Source: Panorpa germanica (taxonomy: Eukaryota > Arthropoda > Insecta > Mecoptera > Panorpidae). From it: DNA of 64,000 bases. A program made the position numbers and the translations under genes. Each line of letters begins with the position of its first letter. The first letter of the stretch is position 1. The notes under the pieces are model-generated. The model did not search any database. It had not been told where the DNA came from and saw only the letters and a list, made by a program, of their open reading frames with translations. The stretch spans positions 14,260,001 through 14,324,000 of the forward strand of contig OY783209.1 of the NCBI GenBank assembly GCA_963678705.1. Direction: 5' to 3'. Below are positions 51,401-62,071 of the stretch, in pieces.

Positions 51401-54400
51401 GTCAATTTTATATGTAGATTGTTCAAAATAGCGTAAAACGCATAAATTTTTCTTAATTCGTCGTTTTAGCACTATTTCAACTTTCTGTGATAAAAACTGT
51501 CAGTTAATTTTATATGGAGAATGTTCAAAATAGCGTAAAACGCATTATTTTATGTCAATTCGTCGTTTTAGCACTATTTCAACTTTCTGTGATAAAAACT
51601 GTAAAAGTTATTTGAATTTCTTCAATTTTTTTTTGGATTTGTGCTCATAACTCGAATACGCTTCAATAGCAATATGAACTATAGGCCTAAATCTATGTAA
51701 GGAGGCGGTATTCTCGCATGTCTAGTACATTGTTTTTTTGTAGCTATAAGATTTCACAAGTAACAGCGATTTGTTTTTGAATACTTTCTGATTCACAGTC
51801 AATTTTATATGGAGAATGTTCAAAATAGCGTAAAACGCATTATTTTTTCTCAATTCGTCGAATCAGCACTATTTCAACTCTCTGTGATAAAAACTGTAAA
51901 AGTTATGGAAATTTCTTCAATTTTTTTTGTTATTTTTGCTCATAACTCGAATACGCTTTAATAGCAATGTGAACTATAGGCCTAAATAGTTCTATGTAAG
52001 GAGGCGGTATTCGCACATGTCTAGTACATTGTTTTTTTGTAGCTATAGGATTTCACAAGTAACAGCGATTTTTTTTTAAATATTATCTGATTCTCAGTCA
52101 ATTTTATATGGAGAATGTTCAAAATAGCGTAGAACGCATTATTTTATCTCAATTCGTCGTTTTAGCACTATTTCAACTTTCTGTGATAAAAACTGTAAAA
52201 GTTATATGAATTTGTTCAAATTTTTTTTGGATTTTTGCTCATAACTCGAATACGCTTCAATAGCAATGTGAACTATAGGCTTAAATCTATGTAAGAAGGC
52301 GGTATTCGCACATGTCTAGTACATTGTTTTTTTGTAGCTATAAGATTTCACAAGTAACAGCGATTTGTTTTTAAATATTTTTTGATTCACAGTCAATTTT
52401 ATATGGAGAATGTTCAAAATAGCGTAAAACGAATTATTTTGTCTCAATTCGTCGTTTTAGCACTATTTCAACTTTCTGTGATAAAAACTGTAAAAGTTAT
52501 GGGAATTTCTTCAAATTTTCTTTGGATTTTTGCTCAAAGCTCGAATACGCTTCAATAGCAATGTAAACTATAGGCCTAAATCTATGTAAGGAGGCGGTAT
52601 TCGCACATGTCTAGTACACTGTTTTTTTGTAGCTATAAGATTTTACAAGTAACAGTTTTTTTTTTAAATATTTTCTGATTCTCTGTCAATTTTATATGGA
52701 GAATGTTCAAAATAGCGTAAAACGCATTATTTTTTCTCAATTCGTCGTTTTAGCACTATTTCAACTTTCTGTGATAAAAACTGTAAAAGTTATGGGAATT
52801 TCTTCAAATTTTTTTTTGATTTTTGCTCATAACTCGAATACGCTTTAATAGCAATGTGAACTATAGGCTTAAATCTATGTAAGAAGGCGGTATTCGCACA
52901 TGTCTAGTACATTGTTTTTTTGTAGCTATAAGATTTCACAAGTAACAGCGATTTGTTTTTAAATATTTTCTGATTCACAGTCAATTTTATATGGAGAATG
53001 TTCAAAATAGCGTAAAACGAATTATTTTGTCTCAATTCGTCGTTTTAGCACTATTTCAACTTTCTGTGATAAAAACTGTAAAAGTTATGGGAATTTCTTC
53101 AATTTTTTTTTGGATTTTTGCTCAAAGCTCGAATACGCTTCAATAGCAATGTGAACTATAGGCCTAAATCTATGTAAGGAGGCGGTATTCGCACATGTCT
53201 AGTACACTGTTTTTTTGTAGCTATAAGATTTTACAAGTAACAGTTTTTTTTTTTCAAATATTTTTTGATTCTCAGTCAATTTTATATGGAGAATGTTCAA
53301 AATAGCGTAAAACGCATTATTTTTTCTCAATTCGTCGTTTTAGCACTATTTCAACTTTCTGTGATAAAAACTGTAAAAGTTATGGGAATTTCTTCAAATT
53401 TTTTTTTGATTTTTGCTCATAACTCGAATGCGCTTTAATAGCAATGTGAACTATAGGCCTAAATCTATTTAAGGAGGCGGTATTCGCACATGTCTTGTAC
53501 TTTGTTTTTTTGTAGCTATAAGATATCACAAGTAACAGCGATTTTTTTTTTAATATTTTCTGATTCTCAGTCAATTTTATATGGAGAATGTTTAAAATAG
53601 CGCAAAACGCATTATTTTATCTCAATTCGTCGTTTTAGCACTATTTCAACTTTCTGTGATAAAAACTGTTAAAGTTATGGGAATTTCTTCAAATTTTTTT
53701 TGGATTTTTGCTCATAACTCGAATACGCTTTAATAGCAATGTGAACTATAAACCTAAATCTATTTAAGGAGGCGGTATTCGCACATGTCTAGTACATTGT
53801 TTTTTTGTAGCTATAAGATTTCACAAGTCACATCGACTTTTTTTTAAATTTTTTGTGATTTACAGTCAATTTTATATGGAGATTGTTCAAAATAGCGTAA
53901 AACGCATTAATTTTTCTCAATTCGTCGTTTTAGCACTATTTCAACTTTTTGTGATAAAAACTGTAAAAGTTATTTGAATTTCTTCAATTTTTTTTTGGAT
54001 TTTTGCTCATAACTCGAATACGCTTCAATAGCAATATGAACTATAGGCCTAAATCTATGTAAGGAGGCGGTATTCTCGCATGTCTAGTACATTGTTTTTT
54101 TGTAGCTATAAGATTTCACAAGTAACAGCGATTTGTTTTTGAATATTTTCTGATTCACAGTCAATTTTATATGGACCATGTTCAAAATAGCGTAAAACGC
54201 ATTATTTTTTCTCAATTCGTCGTTTTAGCACTATTTCAACTCTCTGTGATAAAAACTGTAAAAGTTATGGGAACTTCTTCAAATTTCTTTTTGATTTTTG
54301 CTCATAACTCGAATACGCTTTAATAGCAATGTGAACTATAGGCCTAAATCTATGTAAGGAGGCGGTATTCGCACATGTCTAGTACATTGTTTTTTTGTAG

Positions 54401-54857
54401 CTATAAGATTTTACAAGTAACAGCGATTTTTTTTTAAATATTTTCTGGTTCTCAGTCAATTTTATATGGAGAATGTTCAAAATAGCGTAAAACGCATTAT
54501 TTTTTCTTAATTCGTCGTTTTAGCACTATTTCAACTTTCTTTGATAAAAACTGTAAAAGTTATAGGAATTTTTTCAAATTTTTTTTGGATTTTTGCTCAT
54601 AATTCGAATACACTTCAATAGCAATGTGAACTATAGGCCTAAATCTATGTAAGGAGGCGGTATTCGCACATGTCTAGTACATTGGTTTTTTGTAGCTGTA
54701 AGATTTCACAAGTAACAACGATTTTTTTTTAATATTTTCTGATTTTTAGCCAGTTTTATATGGAGAATGTTCAAAATAGCGTAAAACGCATTATTTTTTT
54801 TTAATACGTCGTTTTAGTACTATTTCAACTTTATGTGATAAAAACTGTAGAAGTTAT
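39441..54857. repeat. Satellite A array, block 2 (diverged subfamily, higher-order repeats)
   Basis: About 52 monomers of ~295 bp. They differ consistently from block 1: GTAAAACG instead of GTAAATCG, and CTGTAAAAGTTATGGGAATTTCTTC instead of the GAGTTATGGGATTTTCATC form. Truncated or fused monomers recur: AAAACTGTCAGTCAATTTT at ~43990, 48775 and 51495 with a close variant at 40430; TAAATAGTTCTATG at ~40920, 44482, 49267 and 51983; and a ~46-bp deletion form (AATTCGTAGTTATGAG) at ~42560, 42820, 44945 and 50020. Spacings of ~3,562, ~4,785 and ~2,716 bp point to multi-monomer units copied as blocks. The array ends in a degenerate monomer at the Gypsy junction. Confidence 0.97.
45260..48213. repeat. 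1,477-bp (five-monomer) tandem block duplication in Satellite A
   Basis: Two consecutive copies, ~45260-46736 and ~46737-48213. Rare variants match at an offset of 1,477 bp: TTTCTACAAATTTTTT at 45848 and 47325, TTCTCTGTCAATTTT at ~46020 and ~47497, and CAGTCTATTTTTTATGG at ~46614 and ~48091. After the second copy the sequence departs to another monomer type. Confidence 0.85.
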
Positions 54858-54869
54858 CTTCTATAAAAA

Positions 54870-55446
54870 TCTACAGAAAAGCCAGGCCAGGCGCTGACGG
54901 TGGCCAGTGATTTGGGCCAATGTTCACGCCGCCTATTTATAATAGATATAATCACAAAGCAACAAATTTTAGTAGATTTAGGAGCGATATATCTGTCATA
55001 CTACCCAGAACTTAAGACTTATCTAATAAAGCAGCAAGGCATTTATTCGAAACAAATAGCTTACCAATTTACACGTATGGGGAAAAACTACTCAAACTCA
55101 ATATTGGATTTAGAAGAGATTTCACTTGGCCTTTTATAATAGCTCAAGTGCAAACCCCGATTATAGGCGCGAGTTTTAACTTATTTCGGTTTCAGCTATC
55201 AAACTCAATAGTACAGGAAAATGTGTTCAAAACTACAACTCACAATCCCTAACCACAACTAAACCATCCCTACGCAGATATATTTGCCAAATATCTTAAG
55301 CTGTAACGCAACAAAATTTATTTTGATACTCAACACCATAGCATTACGCACTCTTTTATTATTATAGGACCACCTGTCACAGCCAAAGCCCGACGACTAC
55401 TAACAGACAAACTTCAAGCTGCTAAAGCCGAATTTCAAGAAATGGT
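54870..55446 (+). pseudogene. Gypsy pol: aspartic protease and linker, broken
   Basis: The frame 54900-55139 starts at a GTG-type position and reads as a retroviral-type protease. CSRRLFIIDIITKQQILVDLGA has the active-site DTG/DSG changed to DLG, which should abolish activity. A frameshift at ~55115 continues as RRDFTWPFIIAQVQTPIIGA, the usual end of the protease region. After two more stops comes TGPPV-like and RRLLTDKLQAAKAEFQEMV, the conserved run-up to reverse transcriptase. It ends at the Jockey insertion point. Confidence 0.85.
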
Positions 55447-57228
55447 TTTAACTCTACGAAGCTCTCTATCTAACATGAATCATGCCCTAAGAATGTTTTG
55501 GTTTTGATAAGTTGCACTAGGAACACGCGTGCTCTCAACCGTGCGTACAGAATACAGCTGTATCGATGAACACCACTGTGCACCGGGAGTTCTACGCGGG
55601 CTACACGACAATCCCTTCTAATATACGAGACGGAAGAAACTATCACTAACCATGATTCTATTGCGTTTAACAAACCACGCCTGCTTCCAAACCACCCTGA
55701 TGGCAAAGCGCATGGAGGAACGGCTATACTGATCAAGGGAAAATGTTAACACTACCAAACTACTTCACATCGAGAAAAACATATTTAAGCCACATATTAG
55801 CTTGATTGTTAAGGACTGGACTGGTGCCATTATGATCTTGGCCGTATGTAGCCCACCGTCACATTATTAAAAGAGATTTTTATATAAACTTTTTAATTCT
55901 CTCGGAAATAAATTCTTTGCCAGAGGCAAATACAACGCTTAACACACACACTAGGGCTCACGTATTAACAGTATATCACACTCTCCAAGGGAAGAGAATT
56001 ATTGATAGCTACCGAAGAACTGGAACTACAGGTCGCATCCTCAGGACACCCGTTCTTTTGGCCAATGGACAGATTGGAATCTCCTTATCTGATTGACATC
56101 TGCGTAACAAAAGGAATATCAGAAAACTACATCGAATGTAAACATTGCAGCGAGATGTCCTTGGATCATATGCCTGTAATAATCATTCTGGCTAGTGAGA
56201 TTAAAACGAATAACCAAGAAAATGCACACTCATCAACAGCATGACTGACTGAAATCACTTTAACAACCAAAACATAAAAACCTCTCTTTGCACGAATATC
56301 CCATTAGTTAATGAAGAGGACATTGAAGCAGCTGTAGAATACTTTAATGCTACAATTCAAGCAGCATCCTGGGAACCAACTCCAATGCATTCGTGTAAAG
56401 ACCAAAGATTAACGTTCTCTAAATCTATAATAGCTAAGAAAAGGCGACTTAGGAAACTATGGCAATCTAATAAATGCCCTCGCCTCAAAAACCGTTTCAA
56501 TAGAGCCATAATAGAATTGAAAATGCTACTTGTAGCTAAAAACAACCTCAGTGTTTAACGTTATCTAAAACATCTCAATACTTCGGCGGCTAGTGACTAC
56601 TCTTTGTGGAAGGCAACCAAAAAATTAAGACAACCAAAAACAGTCTCTTCACCGTTAAGACGCGAGGATGGAAGTTGGGCAAGAAAATGCAAGGATAAAG
56701 CTGACACTTTCGCTAAGCACCTGCAACAAGTTTCTACTGCTTGTAGTAAATACGTAAGTCACAACTTAGCAAAAAAAACAAACTCCTGCTCTACAAATTC
56801 ATACTTAAACCGTTATGGTCACATGGTATTCAACTATGCGGTACTGCATCTACCTCTAATATAGAAATAACACAAAGATTTCAGTCCAAAATGTTAAGGA
56901 TTGTCACGATTGCACCATGGTTTATACTTAATCACATAATATATCGGGATCTGGATAAGCTACAGTAAATGAAGAAATAGTGCTTAGAACCAAAACATAC
57001 AAGGAGACAATACTTGAACATCCAAAACATTTGGCCAGCTCTATCTTGTTTAATATTTCCACAGTACGCAGACTAAAAAAGAAAGTACCTTAAGACCTAC
57101 TAGCCAACAGAATCTAGGATCTATTAAAATTGAGGGATGAGTCGATGGGCATATACCTATAACTGAAAGTCCTCTAAGCAGAACAGATTGTAATAATCTT
57201 AAGTCTTCAAATAAAAAAAAATTAAAAA
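55447..57228 (+). mobile_element. Jockey-type non-LTR retrotransposon, internally deleted
   Basis: 1,782 bp inserted in Gypsy pol. It contains an endonuclease remnant, the spacer preceding the reverse transcriptase, the extreme C-terminus of ORF2 and a poly-A tail (57209-57228), flanked by a 10-bp duplication. The reverse transcriptase domain itself is missing, and the 5' end is truncated (no ORF1 seen). Confidence 0.9.
55460..57090 (+). pseudogene. Jockey ORF2 remnant: endonuclease, linker, C-terminus (RT deleted)
   Basis: Pieces in order. HPDGKAHGGTAILI (~55700) is an apurinic-like endonuclease segment. SGHPFFWPMDRLESPYLIDI and later LDHMPVII (56002-56244) are the C-terminal half of the endonuclease, with LSSDH altered to LSLDH. 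KKRRLRKLWQSNKCP (~56440) and YSLWKATKKLRQPK (56604 on) with SPLRREDGSWA form the usual linker before RT. It then jumps at ~56760 to LLYKFILKPLWSHGIQL and RFQSKMLRIVTIAPWF (56780-56935), near the C-terminus. Roughly the whole RT is lost between. Several frameshifts and stops; inactive. Confidence 0.85.
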
Positions 57229-58026
57229 AAGAAATGGTAAACATGGGAATTTGTCGCCCTTCCAGCAGCCCCTGCACTAGTCCACTACATTTAGTTTAAA
57301 AAAACGGACGGATCCTGAAGACCTTGTAGTGATTACAGAGCTTTAAATAACATCACCAAACCAGATATGTATCCAGTTCCGCACATGCATTATTTCAATT
57401 TGCAGCTCGCCAAGAAGACAATCTTTTTAAATATTTACTTGGACTGAGCTTATCACAACATTCCTGTGTCACCTGAAGACATTCCAAAGACAGCAGTAAT
57501 AACACCTTTTGGATTATTCGAGTTTGTCAAACTTAGTTTTGGTCTACGTAATGGTGCACAATCATTTCAGAGATTAATGCATCAAATTCTACAAGATCTA
57601 CCACTTGCATTTTCATATTTGGACGACATACTAATAGCGTAAAATCATGAAATGCAACACAAAAATCACATTGACTCAGTGTTAAACGTATTAAACAAAT
57701 ATGGACTATAAAGTAATTTATCAAAGTCTGTTTTTGGTGTCCAATGTTTTGATTTTTTAGCTTTTACCGTCAAGCAAGACTACCCTCAACCAACCACAGC
57801 AAAGAAACTAAGACCTCATCTTGGAATGATAAACTTTTATAGACAATTTTTACCTAACTCTGCACAACTAGCAACATATTTTATTCGCTATTATTAATGG
57901 TAACAAAAAGAATGATAGGACACCACTCAACTGGATAGCTGAGCATATAGAGATTTTATAGAGAAAAATGATTTAGCAGAGACAGCACTCCTCACGCACC
58001 CACTTCCTGACACACCACTAGCACTC
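57229..58026 (+). pseudogene. Gypsy pol: reverse transcriptase, broken
   Basis: Begins EMVNMGICRPSSSPCTSPLH. Motif A is degraded: the IDL position reads IYLD followed by TGA at ~57444. Then SPEDIPKTAVITPFGLFEF and LSFGLRNGAQSFQRLM follow, and the catalytic YLDD is intact (SYLDDILIA, 57616-57627). The connection region reads LRPHLGMINFYRQFLP (~57810). There are many stops and shifts. Loss of the motif A aspartate should inactivate it. Confidence 0.9.
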
Positions 58027-58620
58027 ATGGTGCACGTCTCAGACACTTGCGTAGGGAAAGCACTTCATCAAGTTGTGGACAACTCACTACAACCTTTGAC
58101 CTTCTTTTCAAAGAAGCTTACACCAACTGAACAAAAATACAGCGCCTATGACAGAGAATTATTGGCTGTATATAAAGCAGTAAAATTGTTACGATTTAAG
58201 CTGGAAGCAAAACATTTTACAATCTACACGGATCACAAACCATTGACATTTGCATTTCATCAAAAATCGGAAAAAGCGTCACCAAGACAGCTTTGTCACT
58301 TGGAATTTATTGGTCAGTTTACCACAGACATAAAATTCATTCCCGGTAAAGAAAATGTAGCAGCAGATGCGTGTCCGAGAATTTCACTCATAGTACCAAC
58401 AGTCATCAGTCAAGAAGAACTGGCTGAAACTCAAAATCAAGATGATCAATTAAAAATACTTCTAGATAATCCACAACCACTAAAACTACATCAAATACTA
58501 CAAAAAAATAAAGAACTAATTTGTGATACTTCGACTGGCCACCTTTGCTCATACGTGCCACAAACGCTTAGGGAAAACATTTTCAATACTTTTCACACAA
58601 GTGGCACATCCAGTGATTAA
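58027..58620 (+). pseudogene. Gypsy pol: RNase H and start of integrase
   Basis: The longest open stretch in the element, 197 codons. The RNase H core is clear: QPLTFFSKKLTPTEQKYSAY, YDRELLAVYKAVK, IYTDHKPLTFAFH, FIPGKENVAADACPR. The first catalytic Asp (usually in VDAS) reads MVHVSD, an apparent Asp-to-His change. The Glu of YDREL and the Asp of TDHK are present. The end (FNTFHTSGTSSD) is the start of the zinc-binding domain of integrase, which continues in the next frame at 58570-58768. Confidence 0.9.
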
Positions 58621-59536
58621 AGCTACAATGAAATTAATTGAAAGAAGATACGTATGGGCTAGTTTGAACAAGGGTGTTACACAATGGGCACGAACATGTA
58701 TACCATTTCAACTTGTAAAAGTCAATATGCACACCACCAGCCCACTAGCAACATACTCAAAAGCATAGGTTTTAGCATTTTAACTTAGATATTGTTGGTC
58801 CTCTACCATCATCTGAAGGATATACTCACCTCGTCACTTTGATGGCCTAAAGCAGTTCCTGTCAATGACACTTCAGCAGAAACTATTGTAAAAGTCGTTA
58901 TCTCAAAATGGATAAGTCGTTTTGGCATTCCAACTCGTATTGCAACGGATAAAGGTTTACAATTCGAATCATTTTTTTGATATCTTACTCACTTACTCGG
59001 TATTCATCACATTAAAACTACAGCTTACCGTCCCGCAGGAAACGGAAAAATTGAGAGATGGCACCGTGACCTAAAGTGTGGACTTAAAGCACAGCTAAAC
59101 AACAATTGGGTACCTCAACTACACTAGTTGACACAAGTCCAGATAAAGTGTTGTATGGAACACACCTTCGTTTACTAGGATAATTTATTAACGAGCAGAA
59201 AAACATTGATACAACAGAACTACCTACTTTTCTATTTAAACTACGTCAAGCAACGAGATTGATTAGATCCATGATCGCAAAACATCAAAACCAAAAATAT
59301 TCGTGCACAAAGATTTGCACACAACCATTCACGTTTTCGTTAGACACGATGCAGTACATGGAACCTTACAACTTACTTTCTATGACGGCCCATTTAAAGT
59401 AATCAGTAGAACAGCTTATTATTATACGATAAAAACTGTTTGTGGTTCGCACACCATATCTATCGACAGACTAAAACCAGCCTACATAGTTCAACCTCCA
59501 GTGACCCCAGAGATAAATCAGGACACATCACCGTAA
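58580..59536 (+). pseudogene. Gypsy pol: integrase, broken
   Basis: N-terminal zinc domain: KATMKLIERRYVW and WARTCIPFQ, where the second Cys of the usual CxxC is lost. Core: TRIATDKGLQFESFF (~58935-58980) keeps the second catalytic Asp, and TTAYRPAGNGKIERWHRDLK (~59015-59080) keeps the Glu. C-terminal part: FVRHDAVHG, YDGPFKVISR and ISIDRLKPAYI (59303-59536) match the GPY/F-type tail of Gypsy integrases. Multiple stops lie between the segments. Confidence 0.88.
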
Positions 59537-59654
59537 ACCTGTAACCTGAAGGACCGGAGCTTTCACTGGACCTTTCACTGGAAGGGTAGTACATGTGGTG
59601 GATCACATGACCTAATAGAGCATTCTCATTGGTTGTCTTGCGCAACAAGACAAA
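59537..59654. other. Gypsy 3' flank, possible LTR start
   Basis: TGTAACCTGAAGG at 59540 could be the 5' edge of a 3' LTR because LTRs usually begin TG and follow the pol stop closely. No second LTR copy is present in the window for comparison. The Helitron starts 115 bp later and may have inserted into this sequence. Confidence 0.4.
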
Positions 59655-60175
59655 TCTACTATATAAAAATAAGTCGGGTTTTCCTTCCTGACGTTATAAC
59701 TCCACAACGCACGAACCGATTTCCACGGTTTTGCATTCGTTGGAATGGTCTCGGGCTCCGTGATAGCAAAGAAAATTCAGGAATTCAGGAAAAATTTTAA
59801 CAGAAAAGCGGGAAAATCTTTTTTCACATACAGCGCCATCTCTGATACATAGCATAGATACAAACCAATATTTTAAGTAGATGGCGCCGGTGCGTAATAC
59901 ATTGTTTGACAGCTACTCATTGTTCTCTGCTCAGTAAATTTCATGTGACAAAGCGGTATTGTGTTCACTATGAAATTGTGAAAAAAAAGTTAAAAAAATA
60001 AGTTATTCGTTTCCTAACATTTCAATTGGAAACCATCAAATCAATCACGTGTATTGTGCAAATTTTTATTCAATTTCAACAGCAGGCATTTGTCTTTAAG
60101 GTGGTAAGTTGAACTGTGTAAATTATGTGGATCGTGCATTTAAGGTTACATTCACCACTCTGTACATAGTCCAAA

Positions 60176-61317
60176 ATGCCTAGAGGACGACGTGCGAACA
60201 TCAGCCGCCGCACAAGACATGCAAGCCAGCAACAAGTGTATTCACAGAACTTAAGCGAAGAAAGACAAAATATAATAAGAGAAAATGCCCGATTGAGACA
60301 ACGCGTGAGCACACAAAGATCATTGGCATCATACAATCGCTTGGCATTCCAATATGATCCTACTGCGAACTACAGTGATGATGAAAATTTAGATATTGGA
60401 CCAACGACGACTATATGCCGATATTGCAATGCGTAAAAGTTCAAAAGAGAAACGGCTAAAATGTGCTGCGGAAGTGGAAAAGTCAAACTGGATCCATTAC
60501 TTACACCACCACAGCCACTGAAACCATTGTTCGATGGAAGTGATCCCGATTCCAGCCATTTTCTTCAACACATCCTTGAATACAATAACTGCTTTCGCAT
60601 GACTTCCTTTGGAGCTAATATCATTCGAGAAGGCGGCTTCATGCCGACTTGCAAGGTAAAAGATGCAACACACATAACCAATCACTCACACCAACACAAT
60701 GAATTGCAACACATAACAACTACATATACACCACACACTACACCATCATACGATCAGAAGTTACACCGTATTCTTCAACAAATGATTGTTTGCAATTACA
60801 GATACAAGGACAAATATATCATTTGCATGGTTCAATGGTGCCAACACCAGATGAACCGCATCAATTTCTGCAAATATATTTCATTTCGTCGATGGTGGAT
60901 CAGCTGAATGTGCGGTGCAAAATACAGGAAACACAACAGTTAAAGAGACGAATTATTGAACAGTTGCAAGCATTTTTTCACGCTAATAATGCTGTGGGTA
61001 ATATGTTCAAAACAGCATTGGAACGAATGCCATCGGATACGCACAAATTTTTCATAAGAGCGGATTGTACCCCAACAGGTGAACATGTGCGAAGATTCAA
61101 TGCACCCACCGTTATTGATGTTGCTGCAATTATTGTTGGCGATCCAACTAAATCGCGAGACATTGTCGTTCAGCGAAGAAGCAATATCATGCATTGTGTA
61201 AACGAGACGCATCGTACAAACGATGTGTGTTCACGAGTTGGGAAACCATCCGCTTTGTTTGTGTTAACGTCAGACCAAAAAACAAAAAATGTGGTTTACC
61301 AAAGAGCACTTCAATGA
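60176..61317 (+). pseudogene. Helitron Rep/helicase, N- and C-terminal ends fused, with a predicted intron
   Basis: Autonomous Helitrons encode a rolling-circle Rep nuclease joined to a PIF1-like helicase. Here exon 1 runs from ATG 60176 to 60655. It begins MPRGRRANISRR and contains a zinc-finger-like CRYCNA...MCCGSGKV and FLQHILEYNNCFRMTSFGAN. One in-frame TAA at 60434 interrupts it. A candidate intron, 60656-60801 (GTAAAAG to TTACAG, 146 bp, phase 0), joins TCK to IQGQIYHLHGS. Exon 2 (60802-61317) holds the Helitron-like N-terminal domain (FFHANNAVGNMFKTALERM, IIVGDPTKSRDIVVQRR). At ~61232 it passes in frame into SRVGKPSALFVLTSDQKTKN, the extreme helicase C-terminus. The HUH nuclease and nearly all the helicase are missing, so the product cannot transpose itself. 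Confidence 0.88.
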
Positions 61318-61537
61318 AACGGATAATTTGCGGACACGTATAACGCTTCGATTCAGTATTTACTTTGGATTCACTTTCATTTACTTAGAGAAGTTCAACT
61401 AAATAACACTTCGACACAATCGAAATGAATTCATTACTGTTGTGAAATGAAATAAAATTTTTCCTTTTCAAATATAAAACAAAAAAAAAAATTTTCTTCA
61501 TCTTTTAATCACCAAACGAAATGTTACATAAAACGAA

Positions 61538-61576
61538 GCCATCTGATGGCGAAACGGAGTTCGCCGGGTTTGCTAG
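61538..61576 (+). other. Helitron 3' terminal hairpins and CTAG end
   Basis: GGCGAA (61548-61553) pairs with TTCGCC (61560-61565) around a 6-nt loop, followed by GGGTTTG and CTAG. Immediately upstream GCCATC (61538-61543) can pair with GATGGC (61545-61550). The two stems share bases 61548-61550, so only one can form at a time. Confidence 0.88.
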
Positions 61577-62071
61577 TACATTAATATTATTTATATTCTT
61601 TATATTATTAATTAATAAATCTATTGGTAATAATCAGTTTAAAATAATATCTTATACTCAAATTAACGTGCATTTTATCAAAGCAGTTGTGCCTTGTTAT
61701 AAATAAAAACAAACGTTAATACATAAATGCAGATTACCACAGGTCTCTACCAAAAAGTCCCACTCTACCACATCGATAGCAGGCTTTACTTTTCGACTGG
61801 CATCTGTACTGTGTCCTTCGACTAGGCATATTCATAGTATAGCATTGTTAAGACTTATCGAAAAACATATTCCTAAATTTTGAAAAAAATTCGATTAAAT
61901 AATGAATAAATTGAAATATTTTTGTATGGAGCACAATCAAAGCAATTTAGTCAATGGATAATACAAAAACGGATAAAACTACCACAGGTGGCAGACTAGG
62001 ATTGAACGTGGACAAACTCTTATGAGGTGTGCCTCTCTTATTCTGGGGATGCCAACCACTGTTTGTTCTAG
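61577..62071. other. AT-rich sequence right of the Helitron, no gene seen
   Basis: Probably intronic or intergenic host DNA. It ends in TGTTTGTTCTAG (62060-62071), which could be a 3' splice site for the following exon. No repeats or coding frames of note. Confidence 0.5.

Larger units (their letters stand above)
55437..57238 (+). repeat. Target-site duplication around the Jockey insertion
   Basis: AAGAAATGGT occurs at 55437-55446 and 57229-57238, directly flanking the Jockey element. The right copy follows an A-rich tail (57209-57230). Joining the flanks restores the Gypsy pol sequence EFQEMV-NMGICRPSSSP. The first two A's may belong to the tail, so the duplication is 8-10 bp. Confidence 0.9.
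54862..59654 (+). mobile_element. Decayed Ty3/Gypsy LTR retrotransposon pol (split by a Jockey insertion)
   Basis: Pol domains occur in the Gypsy order protease, reverse transcriptase, RNase H, integrase. The element starts abruptly at the Satellite A edge, so gag and the 5' LTR are missing. A Jockey element splits it between protease and RT. It ends near the stop at 59536, followed by ~115 bp that may be the start of a 3' LTR (TGTAACCTGAAGG at 59540) before a Helitron begins at 59655. Frameshifts and stops occur throughout. Confidence 0.9.
59655..61576 (+). mobile_element. Helitron, deletion derivative with both termini
   Basis: The 5' end TCTACTATATAAAAATAAG (59655) begins with TC and is preceded by A. 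The 3' end is CTAG (61573-61576), preceded 7 nt upstream by a GC-rich hairpin and followed by T. This is the A/T insertion pattern and terminal structure of Helitrons. The 1,922-bp copy carries a Rep/helicase remnant. Bases 59655-60175 form a non-coding leader with no further feature recognised. Confidence 0.93.
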
